Assembly (NCBI RefSeq): GCF_027921845.1
Contig: NZ_BSEN01000004.1
Location: forward strand, 80,974 to 144,973
Source: Leifsonia poae
GTDB lineage: Bacteria > Actinomycetota > Actinomycetes > Actinomycetales > Microbacteriaceae
Direction: 5' to 3'
Length of the DNA: 64,000 nucleotides
In this document: piece by piece, positions 26,306 to 37,449 of the stretch
Layout: every line of letters starts with the position of its first letter
How positions within the stretch are numbered: position 1 is the stretch's first letter
Program-made: the position numbers and the translations under genes
The notes under the pieces: model-generated
Told to the model about the DNA's origin: nothing
Database searches by the model: none
The model's input: only the letters and a program-made list of their open reading frames with translations

Positions 26306-26973
26306 GCGCCCACCGGCTCGACCGGAGTGAAGGCGGGCCGGATCCGCTGCAGCGCGTCGTCGAGCGCGACGAGCTGCTGATACTGCCCCTCGGTTCCGGC
26401 ACGGCCGAGGTAGCGCACGTCGTCGAAGGAGCGCGCAGCGGTGACGAGCCGCTCGCGTTCGGCGGGCACAGCGGCTGCGGCTCGCAGCGCGAACTCGGTC
26501 GCCGTCGTTCCGGGGGTGACCGTGACGATGGTGCGCTCGTCGAGCCCCTGCGCGACGGCGCGGAAGAGCTCCTCGATCGCCAGCACCCAGTCCGCCGCGC
26601 GGGCCGCCGCCGCCGCGGAGGCGCGGAGCTCCGCGGCCGACCGCAGATCGTCGTCGCCGAACACCGAGCGTCGGCCCTCGGCGCCCCTGCGGTTCAGGCG
26701 CGGCACGCCGAAGATCACGAAGGCGGTGACGATGAGAGCGACGATCAGCACGATCACGACGGTCAGGAGCACGGGGCCGAACGCCCCGCCCGACCCCTGG
26801 AACAGCGAACCGAGCCAGTCCTGCACCGCTTTCGAGGCGATGTCGAACCAGGTGGGTTTCGCCGCCTGGTATTCGGGTTTGGCGAGCTCGCCGTCGATCC
26901 AGGACTTTGCCTCGGGAGAGCTCGGATCGACCGGCACGTCGGCTCTGACGAGCAGCAGCAGCACTCCGCTCAT
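26302..26973 (-). CDS. DUF4129 domain membrane protein
   Basis: This 223-residue protein begins MSGVLLLLV with a short hydrophobic start, has an external helix segment (AKSWIDGELAKPEYQAAKP), a main membrane helix near 67-95, and a cytosolic DUF4129 domain ending DDVRYLGRAGTEGQYQQLVALDDAL. The domain is found only beside transglutaminase or moxR/DUF58 genes. The ATG at 26973 forms ATGA with the upstream stop, which favours it over the start 33 bases upstream. The DUF4350 gene follows with another ATGA overlap. Function unknown. Confidence 0.82.
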   Translation of the reverse strand: MSGVLLLLVRADVPVDPSSPEAKSWIDGELAKPEYQAAKPTWFDIASKAVQDWLGSLFQGSGGAFGPVLLTVVIVLIVALIVTAFVIFGVPRLNRRGAEGRRSVFGDDDLRSAAELRASAAAAARAADWVLAIEELFRAVAQGLDERTIVTVTPGTTATEFALRAAAAVPAERERLVTAARSFDDVRYLGRAGTEGQYQQLVALDDALQRIRPAFTPVEPVGA

Positions 26974-28283
26974 GCGGCGGGCGGCGGAGGCGGCGGGGGA
27001 TACCACCCGGACGGCGGCTGCTGCCCGTAGGGCTGCTGTGCGAAGGGCTCCTGCGGCCGCGCCGGTGCGAGATACGGGTCGGGCACGTCGGTCCGGCCCG
27101 TCTGCCTGGCCTCGACGAAGCGGACCAGCTCGAGGTCGAGACCCTCTTTGCGCATCCGGAGATCGATGTAGAGGAGCGCGACGGCTGAGGTCTTCACCAC
27201 GGACATGATCGCACCGACGATCGAGGTGACGATGCTGGCGAGCACGTTGACGCTCAGCTGGCTCACGATCACCTGCGACACCTCGTTCGCCTGCGGATCG
27301 CTCATCGACGTCGGGGCGGCGATGCCGCCGATGATGCCGCCGATCAGTCCGAACGGGAAGGAGATGATCTGCGCCACCATGTAGGCGATCAGCGTGATCA
27401 GCGCGACGACGCCGAACGTCTTCCAGAAGTATCCGCGGGTCAGCGACCAGGAGCGGGCCACGGCGGCGCGCAGGCTCAGCCGCTCGAGCACGAGGGCGCT
27501 CGGCACCATGACGAGCTTCGTGTTCACCCAGATGGCGAGCGCGGCGATGCCGAGGCCGCCGATGAACAGCACCAGGATGCCGCCGACGATGCCGGCGGGG
27601 CCGCCGAGGGAGAACAGGACGACCGCGACCACGATGAGGAGCCCGACGACGACGCCCCAGCCGATCGCCAGCAGGAACGTCCAGCCGATCAGCGCCCCGA
27701 TCCGGCCCTTCACCAGCTGCCAGAGTGCGCGGAAGGTGAGCTTCTCGCCGACGGTGCCACGGGCGACCTCACCGACGACGACGCCCTGGAGCAGGGCCTC
27801 GGAGACCGCCGAGACCACCAGCGACAGGAGGCCGAGCACGATGGAGCCGCCGATCGCGCCCGCCGTGAGGGTGCTCTGGTCGGCCTGGTCGGCGTTGTTC
27901 AGCCGGCCGAGGAGCAGCGCGGCGCCGCCGAAGATGAGCAGGCTCGCCACGATGGCCGGGATGCCCTGGATCAGCAAGGCAGCACCGACGGTGATCTTGG
28001 GGTTGCGCCGCAATGTCTGGAACGGTGCGCCGATCAGGGTGCCGAAGCTGAGGGGGCGCAGCGGGATGAGACCGGGCTTGGGCGGAGGCGTCCAACTCGG
28101 CGGGGCATAACCGTAGGGGTTCTGCTGACCGTACGCGGGGAACTGCTGCCCGAAGCCGGGCGATTGCTGCCCGTAGACGGGAGGCGCAGGAGGCGGGACC
28201 GGCGGCGCGGCGCTGTGCTGCTGGTCGGATCCGGAGGCGCTCGGACGCGTGCCAGGCGCCTGCCAGTTCTGCTCGTCGGTCAC
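26970..28283 (-). CDS. Polytopic membrane protein with GPDP-membrane-domain character and low-complexity YGQQ tails
   Basis: The 437-residue protein has about six membrane helices between residues 90 and 400, resembling the membrane domain fused to some glycerophosphoryl diester phosphodiesterases, but no phosphodiesterase domain is present. Residues 10-75 are Pro/Tyr/Gln-rich, with repeats of the type YGQQSPGF and YGQQNPYG. The C-terminus repeats YGQQ and ends in a run of prolines. GTG at 28283 with GGAG before it is the first gene of the chain to DUF58. It is divergent from mtrA across 187 bases. Function unknown. Confidence 0.72.
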   Translation of the reverse strand: MTDEQNWQAPGTRPSASGSDQQHSAAPPVPPPAPPVYGQQSPGFGQQFPAYGQQNPYGYAPPSWTPPPKPGLIPLRPLSFGTLIGAPFQTLRRNPKITVGAALLIQGIPAIVASLLIFGGAALLLGRLNNADQADQSTLTAGAIGGSIVLGLLSLVVSAVSEALLQGVVVGEVARGTVGEKLTFRALWQLVKGRIGALIGWTFLLAIGWGVVVGLLIVVAVVLFSLGGPAGIVGGILVLFIGGLGIAALAIWVNTKLVMVPSALVLERLSLRAAVARSWSLTRGYFWKTFGVVALITLIAYMVAQIISFPFGLIGGIIGGIAAPTSMSDPQANEVSQVIVSQLSVNVLASIVTSIVGAIMSVVKTSAVALLYIDLRMRKEGLDLELVRFVEARQTGRTDVPDPYLAPARPQEPFAQQPYGQQPPSGWYPPPPPPPAA

Positions 28284-28408
28284 GCCGTGCTCCTCTGCTC
28301 CCCGTGCGCGGTGCGTCGTCTCCCATGCTGGCACATCCGGGGCTCGCGCACTGCCCCACCCACAGGGCACGCAAGGCTCGTATTCACGGGCTCCGCAGGT
28401 GTCTCCAC

Positions 28409-28414
28409 TACTCT
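28409..28414 (+). promoter_or_regulatory. Possible -10 TACTCT for mtrA
   Basis: TACTCT lies about 56 bases before the mtrA ATG at 28471 in the divergent gap. No well-spaced -35 is visible, so this is tentative. Confidence 0.3.
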
Positions 28415-28470
28415 TGTGGCGAGACTTGTGCGGCGTGCGCCGCGAGACGGACGTTGTGGGAAACGGGGAA

Positions 28471-29154
28471 ATGAACAGTCGCATCCTGGTGGTCGACGAC
28501 GACACCGCCCTCGCCGAGATGATCGGCATCGTTCTTCGCACCGAGGGATTCGATCCCGTGTTCTGCGAAGACGGGGCGCAGGCCGTCGACATCTTCCGTT
28601 CGTCGAAGCCCGATCTGGTGCTCCTCGACCTGATGCTGCCCGGTCTCGACGGCATCGAGGTGTGCGCCCGCATCCGCGCGGAGTCGGGCACGCCCGTCAT
28701 CATGCTGACCGCCAAGTCCGACACCGCCGACGTAGTCAAGGGGCTCGAGTCGGGCGCCGACGACTACATGGTCAAGCCGTTCAATCCCAAAGAGCTCGTC
28801 GCGCGCATCCGCACCCGCCTCCGGCCGGCGAGCAGTGCGCCCACCGCCGAGCAGCTCCGCATCGGCGACCTCACGGTCGACGTCGCCGGTCACGAGGTCA
28901 AGCGCGGCGAGAGCCGCATCAACCTCACGCCGCTCGAGTTCGATCTGCTGCTGGCCCTCGCCTCGAAGCCCCAGCAGGTCTTCACCCGCGAGATGCTCCT
29001 CGAGCAGGTCTGGGGCTATCACTACAAGGCCGACACCCGACTGGTCAACGTGCACGTGCAGCGTCTGCGCGCCAAGGTCGAGCAGGACCCGGACAACCCC
29101 AAGATCGTGATGACCGTGCGCGGGGTCGGTTACCGCGCCGGCGCCGTCAGCTAG
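28471..29154 (+). CDS. mtrA: Response regulator MtrA (OmpR family)
   Basis: MtrA, phosphorylated by MtrB, controls cell-wall hydrolase and division genes in actinobacteria. The 227 residues show a receiver domain with acidic pocket VVDDD at 7-11, phospho-acceptor Asp53 in LLDLMLPG, switch TAKSDT and Lys in YMVKPFNP, then an OmpR winged helix (LTPLEFDLLLALASKP, GYHYKADTRLVNVHVQRLRAKVE). GGGGAA precedes the ATG at 28471; the frame is open upstream without family similarity. mtrB follows 19 bases later. Confidence 0.96.
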   Translation: MNSRILVVDDDTALAEMIGIVLRTEGFDPVFCEDGAQAVDIFRSSKPDLVLLDLMLPGLDGIEVCARIRAESGTPVIMLTAKSDTADVVKGLESGADDYMVKPFNPKELVARIRTRLRPASSAPTAEQLRIGDLTVDVAGHEVKRGESRINLTPLEFDLLLALASKPQQVFTREMLLEQVWGYHYKADTRLVNVHVQRLRAKVEQDPDNPKIVMTVRGVGYRAGAVS

Positions 29155-29173
29155 GACAGAGGCCGCGAGAGCG

Positions 29174-30844
29174 ATGCGGTACCGGTGGTTGGACGCACAG
29201 TGGTGGCGGCAGGTGCCGTCGCACCTGGCGCGACTCTGGCGCACCTCGCTCCAGGTGCGCACCGTCGCGATCACCCTGCTGCTGACCGGCGTCGCCATCC
29301 TGGTCACCGGCGTCTACATGTCGCTGAGCATCAGCAACGACCTCTACCAGTCTCGGCTCGACCAGGCGCTGCGCGACTCCAGCCGCGCGACGACGGCCGG
29401 GCAGTCCGCGCTCAACGCCGCCGACGTCTCGCCGGGCGACTCCGGCAAGAACCTGCTGAGCAGCGCGCTCACCGCCGTTCTCGGCTCGACGTCGAGCCGC
29501 CTGATCGCCGCCTATCGCGTGCCGGGTCAGGACACGACCACGATCGCTCCGCCCGACCGGGGGAGCCCCAGTCTCAACGCGGTGATCACCGATCAGCTGC
29601 GCAAGCAGGTGCAGAACGGCGGGACGAAGCAGTACTACCAGTCGGTCGCGCTGCCGGCGGGGAACGGCTCGACGGATCCGGGGATCGTGGTGGGGACCCA
29701 GCTCACGCTGCCCGCCTACGGGCATTACGAGCTGTACATCGGGTACAACCTCAGCGACGCGGAGAGCACCCTTGTCTTCGTGCAGGGCACCCTGCTGCTC
29801 GCCGGCCTCGCGCTCGTGCTGCTGATCGGCGCGATCACGTACGTGATCGTCCGCTTCGTGGTGCAGCCCATCCGGGTAGCCGCCGAGACCAGCGAACGTC
29901 TCGCCTCCGGCGACCTCGCCGTGCGCATCCCTGAGCGCGGTGAAGACGTCTTCGCCTCGCTGGCCCGCTCGTTCAACGGCATGGCCGACAGCCTGCAGAG
30001 CCAGATCAACCAGCTCGCTGCGCTGTCGCAGCTCCAGCAGCGCTTCGTCTCCGATGTGTCCCACGAGCTCCGCACGCCGCTCACGACCATCCGGCTGGCC
30101 GGCGACGTCATCTACGACCAGCGCGAGTCCTTCCCGCCGGCGACGGAACGCACCGCCGAGCTGCTCCACACGCAGATCGAGCGGTTCGACCGCCTCCTCT
30201 CGGACCTCCTCGAGATCAGCAGGTATGACGCCGGCTCCGTGGTGCTCGACCCCGAGCCGACGAACCTCGTGCGGCTCGCCGACGACACCGTCGACGAGAT
30301 GCGCACCCTCGCCGAGCAGAACGGGACGGAGCTGCGGCTCGAGGCGCCGGGCGGGTACTTCGACGTCGGGATGGATCCGCGGCGCATCCGGCGGATCGTG
30401 CGCAACCTGCTGGGCAACGCGATCGAGCACGGGGAGGGGCGTCCGGTGGTCGTCACGGTCGACAGCAACGAGAGCGCCGTCGCCCTCTCGGTGCGCGATT
30501 ACGGCCTCGGCATGAGCCAGGCCGACGTCAACCACGTCTTCGATCGCTTCTGGCGCGCCGACCCGTCGCGCAAGCGCACGATCGGGGGCACCGGACTCGG
30601 TCTCGCGATCTCGCTCGAGGACGCGACGCTGCACTCCGGCTGGCTGCAGGTCTGGTCGTCGCCGGGGGCGGGCTCGTGCTTCCGGCTGACGCTCCCGCGC
30701 GTGCCCGGGCGTGAGATCACGTCGTCCCCCCTGCCGTTGCCGCCGCTCGACGCCGGCACCGCGCCCCATCCCGCGGCCGGTGCGGGTGCCCTGGACAACG
30801 GTGCCGAGGGGGCCCTCGAGGCCGGGACGGAGGCGCACGCATGA
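29174..30844 (+). CDS. mtrB: Sensor histidine kinase MtrB
   Basis: Membrane sensor of the MtrAB system. The 556-residue protein has a first membrane helix near 30-52, an extracytoplasmic sensor of about 150 residues, and a second helix near 200-222. A HAMP domain follows (about 223-275), then the kinase core with His297 in [14 protein letters not shown]-box [10 protein letters not shown], and G-box [10 protein letters not shown] Pro/Ala-rich tail of about 45 residues follows the ATPase domain. The stop overlaps the lpqB start (ATGA), so kinase and lipoprotein are translated together. Confidence 0.95.
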   Translation: MRYRWLDAQWWRQVPSHLARLWRTSLQVRTVAITLLLTGVAILVTGVYMSLSISNDLYQSRLDQALRDSSRATTAGQSALNAADVSPGDSGKNLLSSALTAVLGSTSSRLIAAYRVPGQDTTTIAPPDRGSPSLNAVITDQLRKQVQNGGTKQYYQSVALPAGNGSTDPGIVVGTQLTLPAYGHYELYIGYNLSDAESTLVFVQGTLLLAGLALVLLIGAITYVIVRFVVQPIRVAAETSERLASGDLAVRIPERGEDVFASLARSFNGMADSLQSQINQLAALSQLQQRFVSDVSHELRTPLTTIRLAGDVIYDQRESFPPATERTAELLHTQIERFDRLLSDLLEISRYDAGSVVLDPEPTNLVRLADDTVDEMRTLAEQNGTELRLEAPGGYFDVGMDPRRIRRIVRNLLGNAIEHGEGRPVVVTVDSNESAVALSVRDYGLGMSQADVNHVFDRFWRADPSRKRTIGGTGLGLAISLEDATLHSGWLQVWSSPGAGSCFRLTLPRVPGREITSSPLPLPPLDAGTAPHPAAGAGALDNGAEGALEAGTEAHA

Positions 30845-32559
30845 GCGTTCGAACCGCGCCGCGCAAGAGAGGGCGCATCCGGACTGTCGTCGTCGCCGCC
30901 GTCGCGATGGCCCTGCTCGGTGTGCTGGCCGCTTGTGCGAGCATCCCGGACTCCGGCGCCGTGCGCCAGGGCGGCCCGATCGCTCAGGTGAACGATCCGC
31001 TCGACCTCGACTTCAATCCGTCGCCGCCCGCCCCGGGAGCGACCCCCGAGCGCATCGTGCAGGGATTCATCGATGCGGCGTCGAGCCCGAAGAACGGCTT
31101 CTCGATCGCCCGTCAGTACCTGACCAAATCGATGTCGGCGACGTGGAACCCCGACGAGTCGGTGACCGTCGACGACGGCCGCAACCGCAGCTACGACCAC
31201 GAGGGGAACCAGTGGACCGTCGATGTGAGTCCGGTGGCCAACGTCGACAGCGTGGGGGCCTACCATCCGGTCAGCAGCACGGCGCCGGTCAGTCTGCGCT
31301 ACGAACTCCAGCGTGAAGACGACGAGTGGCGGATCGCCGTCGCGCCGAACGGTGTCGTCATCGACGACCCGACCTTCCACGCGGTCTACGCGCAGCAGAC
31401 GCTCTACTTCTACAGCCCCGACTTCGCCTACCTGGTGCCGGATGCGCGCTGGTTCCCCGCCCGCGTCGCCAGCGCCGCCACCCGCGTCACGTCCGCCGTG
31501 CTCGACGGGCCGTCGAAGTGGCTCTCGCGGGCGGTGACGAACGCATTCCCCGACGGCACCAAGCTCGCCTTCCCGTCCGTCACGACGGAGGGCGGGGTCG
31601 CGAAGGTCGATCTGAGCTCTCAGGCCGGGCAGGCGGACACCCTCGGCCTGGAGCGCATGCAGCTGCAGCTGGAATCGAGTCTCGGGACCCTCGCGCAGTC
31701 GGTGCAGCTCTCGATCGAGGGCAACGTGCAGCAGATCCCGCCGATCAGCGAGAGCAACCGGCCGACGCAGGATCCCCCGGTCGACTCCCACCCCATCGTC
31801 GCGCGCGCCGGGGAGTTCGGCCTGCTCAACGGGTCGACCGTCACCCCGATCAGCGGGCTGAGCGACAAGATCGTCGCACTGCAGCCGTCGTCCGTCGCGC
31901 TCACGGCGTCGCGTGACGCCGCGGCCGTCCTCTCGCACGGCGCTGCATACCTGGTGCGCCGAACGTCGGATGCGCTGCGAGTGGACACCAGACCCGGCCT
32001 CATCGCGCCGTCGATCGACGGCGGCGGATGGGTGTGGACCGTGCCCGGGAATGCGCCGGGGGCGGTGCAGGCGACGGGTTCCGACGGCGCGCACCACGCG
32101 GTGAAGACCGCCTGGCCGGCGGCGTCTCAGATCCTGTCGCTGGCCATTTCACGCGACGGTGCGCGTCTGGTCGCGCTGCTGAAGTCGGGGTCGTCCTACT
32201 CGCTGGTGGCGGCCGGGATCACCCGGGGCGAAGGCGGGGTCCCGACGACGCTCAGCGAGCCGCTCGAGCTCGCGCTCGGCACCGGCACGCCGCGATCGGT
32301 GACGTGGATCGGCGAGCTCGATGTCGCGGTGCTGAGCACCACCACCGGCAGTGGGACGTCGATCGCCGAGCAGACCATCGGCGGTCAGCTCGTGACGACG
32401 TCGGGGCCGGCCGGCGGCGTGACGATCGTCGGAGCCGGAGGGCTCTCCCGGTATCTGGTGCTCACGACGACCCAGTCGTTGCAGGCGCCGACAGGCACCG
32501 GATGGCAGGCCCAGACCGACAAGGTCAGCGCCGTGGCGGTGCAGCTGGGGCAGCCCTAG
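30841..32559 (+). CDS. lpqB: Lipoprotein LpqB (MtrAB accessory)
   Basis: LpqB binds the MtrB sensor and tunes MtrA signalling at the cell surface. The 572-residue precursor has a basic start, hydrophobic stretch, and lipobox VLAAC with lipid-carrying Cys32. A GerMN-type domain lies around residues 200-310 and a beta-propeller-like C-terminal half follows. It overlaps mtrB by four bases. comF follows after 106 bases that contain no obvious promoter, with three CCAC-centred sequences of unclear meaning. Confidence 0.93.
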   Translation: MSVRTAPRKRGRIRTVVVAAVAMALLGVLAACASIPDSGAVRQGGPIAQVNDPLDLDFNPSPPAPGATPERIVQGFIDAASSPKNGFSIARQYLTKSMSATWNPDESVTVDDGRNRSYDHEGNQWTVDVSPVANVDSVGAYHPVSSTAPVSLRYELQREDDEWRIAVAPNGVVIDDPTFHAVYAQQTLYFYSPDFAYLVPDARWFPARVASAATRVTSAVLDGPSKWLSRAVTNAFPDGTKLAFPSVTTEGGVAKVDLSSQAGQADTLGLERMQLQLESSLGTLAQSVQLSIEGNVQQIPPISESNRPTQDPPVDSHPIVARAGEFGLLNGSTVTPISGLSDKIVALQPSSVALTASRDAAAVLSHGAAYLVRRTSDALRVDTRPGLIAPSIDGGGWVWTVPGNAPGAVQATGSDGAHHAVKTAWPAASQILSLAISRDGARLVALLKSGSSYSLVAAGITRGEGGVPTTLSEPLELALGTGTPRSVTWIGELDVAVLSTTTGSGTSIAEQTIGGQLVTTSGPAGGVTIVGAGGLSRYLVLTTTQSLQAPTGTGWQAQTDKVSAVAVQLGQP

Positions 32560-32665
32560 GCGGCTCCACGGGGCAGGCGACTCCACAGGGGGCGCTCGGC
32601 CGGCGCTGTCCACGGATCCGGTCGGAGGCGCACTGCGCAGAGCGCGGTGACGGGATGCTCGTCGC

Positions 32666-33394
32666 ATGACCGTTGCCGAGCGACTCCTTCGGCACCTCCG
32701 TGCGCTGCTCCCCGTTCTGCTCCCTCCGCTGCGGGAGGCCCTGCTCGACGCCCTCTCCGTCGTCTCGCCGGTGACCTGCAGCGGGTGCGGCGCTCCGGAC
32801 CGGTCCCTCTGCCGCGCGTGCCGCCGCGCCCTCGACCCGCGGCCGGAGCGGGTGGGCGACGTCGACGCGCCCGCACCGGTCTGGACCGCACTGGGATACG
32901 CGGGAGCGGTGCGTTCGGTGGTGCTCGCGTACAAGGACCACGGCAGAACGGACGCCGGCCCGACGCTTGCGCGCGCTCTCCGGGCATCCGTGCTGGCCGC
33001 GCTCGCCGATGCCGGGGTGGAGCGACGGGAAGGCCTCGTGGTTCTGGTGACGATCCCGTCGACGCGGGCGGCCTTTCGGCGGCGCGGATATCACCCGACG
33101 GAACTGCTGCTGCGCCGCGCGCGGCTGCCGACCGCCCAGCGGCTCAGGCTCGTGCGGAAGAGCGCCGACCAGGCCGGATTGTCGGTCGCCGACCGTGCGC
33201 GGAACAGGTCGGGATCGTTCTCCGCCCCGCGCCGCTTGGCGGGTTCGGACTGCATCGTGGTCGACGACATTGTGACGTCCGGCGCGACGGTGCGCGAGGC
33301 AGCACGCGCCGTCGAGGCCGCCGGAGGAGTGGTCGTCGGTATCGCCGTGGTGGCCCACACGGCGCTTCGGAGACGGCGTCGGGGCCTTCGGTAG
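32666..33394 (+). CDS. comF: ComF-family phosphoribosyltransferase-like protein
   Basis: The 242-residue protein has an N-terminal zinc-ribbon (CSGCGAPDRSLCRACR) and a C-terminal PRTase fold with the PRPP loop CIVVDDIVTSGAT. In competent bacteria ComF helps DNA uptake; in actinobacteria the role is unproven, but the lpqB-comF-hpf-secA order is conserved. ATG at 32666 is the first good start after the lpqB stop. The C-terminus is strongly basic (LRRRRRGLR). Confidence 0.88.
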   Translation: MTVAERLLRHLRALLPVLLPPLREALLDALSVVSPVTCSGCGAPDRSLCRACRRALDPRPERVGDVDAPAPVWTALGYAGAVRSVVLAYKDHGRTDAGPTLARALRASVLAALADAGVERREGLVVLVTIPSTRAAFRRRGYHPTELLLRRARLPTAQRLRLVRKSADQAGLSVADRARNRSGSFSAPRRLAGSDCIVVDDIVTSGATVREAARAVEAAGGVVVGIAVVAHTALRRRRRGLR

Positions 33395-33434
33395 AGCCTC
33401 AGCGATTGCACAGCGAACCGATCGGCTCTACCTG

Positions 33435-33463
33435 TTCACATTCGAGCGGGACGGCACTACGGT
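33435..33463 (+). promoter_or_regulatory. Promoter TTCACA-N17-TACGGT for hpf
   Basis: TTCACA (33435-33440) and TACGGT (33458-33463) are 17 bases apart, placing the start of transcription near 33470. The in-frame GTG at 33476 then lies almost at the mRNA 5' end, and GGGAGG before the ATG at 33533 marks the main start. Confidence 0.6.
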
Positions 33464-33532
33464 GGTCGAAAAGGCGTGGATGACCCGCCCTTCGTGATCG
33501 GGCGAGTGACACGTCAGATCAGGGAGGTCGCA

Positions 33533-34237
33533 ATGGACATCAACATCATCGGACGAAACCTGGACATCACTGATCGCTTCCGTGAATACGCCACCGAGAA
33601 GGCGGCGAAGGTCTCACATCTCGCAGAACGGGCCATCTCGTTCGAGATCAAGGTGAGCCGGCACAACGAGAAGTCTGGCGGGCAGAACGGCGACGACCGG
33701 GTGGAACTGACCCTGGTCGGACCGAAGGCCGTCGTGCGGTCGGAGGCGACGGGAACGGACAAGTACGCGGCGTTCGACATCGCTCTCGGGAAACTCCTCG
33801 AGCGGGTGCGCCGTGCGAAGGACCGCCGCAAGGTGCATCGCGGGCAGCATCGCCCGACGTCGCTCCGCGAGGCCAGCACCGACGGCTTCAGCACCGTCGG
33901 CATCTCTGCTGCGCCGGTCGCCGTTCTCGATCAGGTTCGCACGGGGAGCATCCCCGTCGTGTCCGATGAGGCCGAGGCGGCCGTCGAGGCAGAGGACGAA
34001 TACTGCCCGGTCGTGATCCGGCAGAAAGTGTTCGCCTCCGTGCCGATGACCGTCGACGACGCTCTCTACTACATGGAGCTCGTCGGCCACGACTTCTACC
34101 TCTTCATCGACCAGGAATCCGCGCGCCCGAGCGTCGTGTACCGCCGCAAAGGCTGGGACTACGGTGTGATCGCGCTCGATGAGGAGGCCGAGGAACTGCA
34201 GGAGGTGGCGACGGCCAGCCGCAAGCTCGGCAGCTGA
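33533..34237 (+). CDS. hpf: Ribosome hibernation-promoting factor, long form
   Basis: HPF binds the decoding centre of idle 30S subunits and its tail pairs two ribosomes into 100S dimers. The 234 residues begin MDINIIGRNLDITDRF, then the S30AE domain to about 100, a linker, and the C-terminal dimerisation domain (VIRQKVFASVPMTVDDALYYMELVGHDFYLF). GGGAGG at 33522-33527 sets the ATG at 33533. An in-frame GTG at 33476 would add 19 residues starting MDDPPF. A terminator hairpin follows and secA starts 160 bases later. Confidence 0.95.
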   Translation: MDINIIGRNLDITDRFREYATEKAAKVSHLAERAISFEIKVSRHNEKSGGQNGDDRVELTLVGPKAVVRSEATGTDKYAAFDIALGKLLERVRRAKDRRKVHRGQHRPTSLREASTDGFSTVGISAAPVAVLDQVRTGSIPVVSDEAEAAVEAEDEYCPVVIRQKVFASVPMTVDDALYYMELVGHDFYLFIDQESARPSVVYRRKGWDYGVIALDEEAEELQEVATASRKLGS

Positions 34238-34251
34238 TCGGCTGCCTGCCC

Positions 34252-34296
34252 GACGCGCCGATGGGCGCCGCCCAGGCGGCGGTGCCCATCGGCGTC
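34252..34296 (+). terminator. Hairpin after hpf
   Basis: GCCGATGGGC and GCCCATCGGC form a perfect 10-base stem around an internal CCGCC/GGCGG stem, extended by GAC/GTC at the base. It is followed by CGTTCTCA rather than a long U tract, so termination may be partial. Confidence 0.55.
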
Positions 34297-34326
34297 CGTT
34301 CTCAGGAAAGCACCTGGCCAACCCAC

Positions 34327-34332
34327 TAGCAT
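34327..34332 (+). promoter_or_regulatory. Possible -10 TAGCAT for secA
   Basis: TAGCAT lies 31 bases after the hpf hairpin and 65 bases before the secA GTG at 34398. No clear -35 is present. Confidence 0.35.
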
Positions 34333-34397
34333 TGTGAGAGTTTCGTTCCCGGTCGAGCAGCGTCCGGACCGGCAAGACAGACAAGTGGAGTGCATAG

Positions 34398-37202
<2,805 letters not shown>

Positions 37203-37217
37203 AGAACGTCCACGTAG

Positions 37218-37264
37218 ACGGGGTCGTCATCGGTTCAGCAACCGGTGGCGGCCCCGTTCTTTCG
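37218..37264 (+). terminator. Rho-independent terminator after secA
   Basis: ACGGGG at 37218 pairs with CCCCGT at 37252-37257, and CGGTT with AACCG inside; TTCTTTCG follows. It isolates secA from the pflBA pair. Confidence 0.7.
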
Positions 37265-37317
37265 TTCCTCCCCTGCACGGAACCCGGCCGCCGCCGGGTG
37301 TGACGCGCCCGCCGCTG

Positions 37318-37335
37318 CCTAGCGTTGAGGCTAGG
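37318..37335. promoter_or_regulatory. Perfect inverted repeat CCTAGC-N6-GCTAGG upstream of pflB
   Basis: The 18-base repeat CCTAGC-GTTGAG-GCTAGG lies 114 bases before the pflB ATG. It contains TAGCGT and TAGGAC, so it may overlap a promoter and serve as an operator. The regulator is unknown. Confidence 0.5.
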
Positions 37336-37449
37336 ACGAGTGGCTCGTCGTCCAGCGAGACGGCGGGCGTCGCTCGCCCCGCAGCGTCGCATCGTGGGGT
37401 GAATCCGTCCCCGCGGGAACGCACGATCCCACGAGGAGGGCGAAGAACC

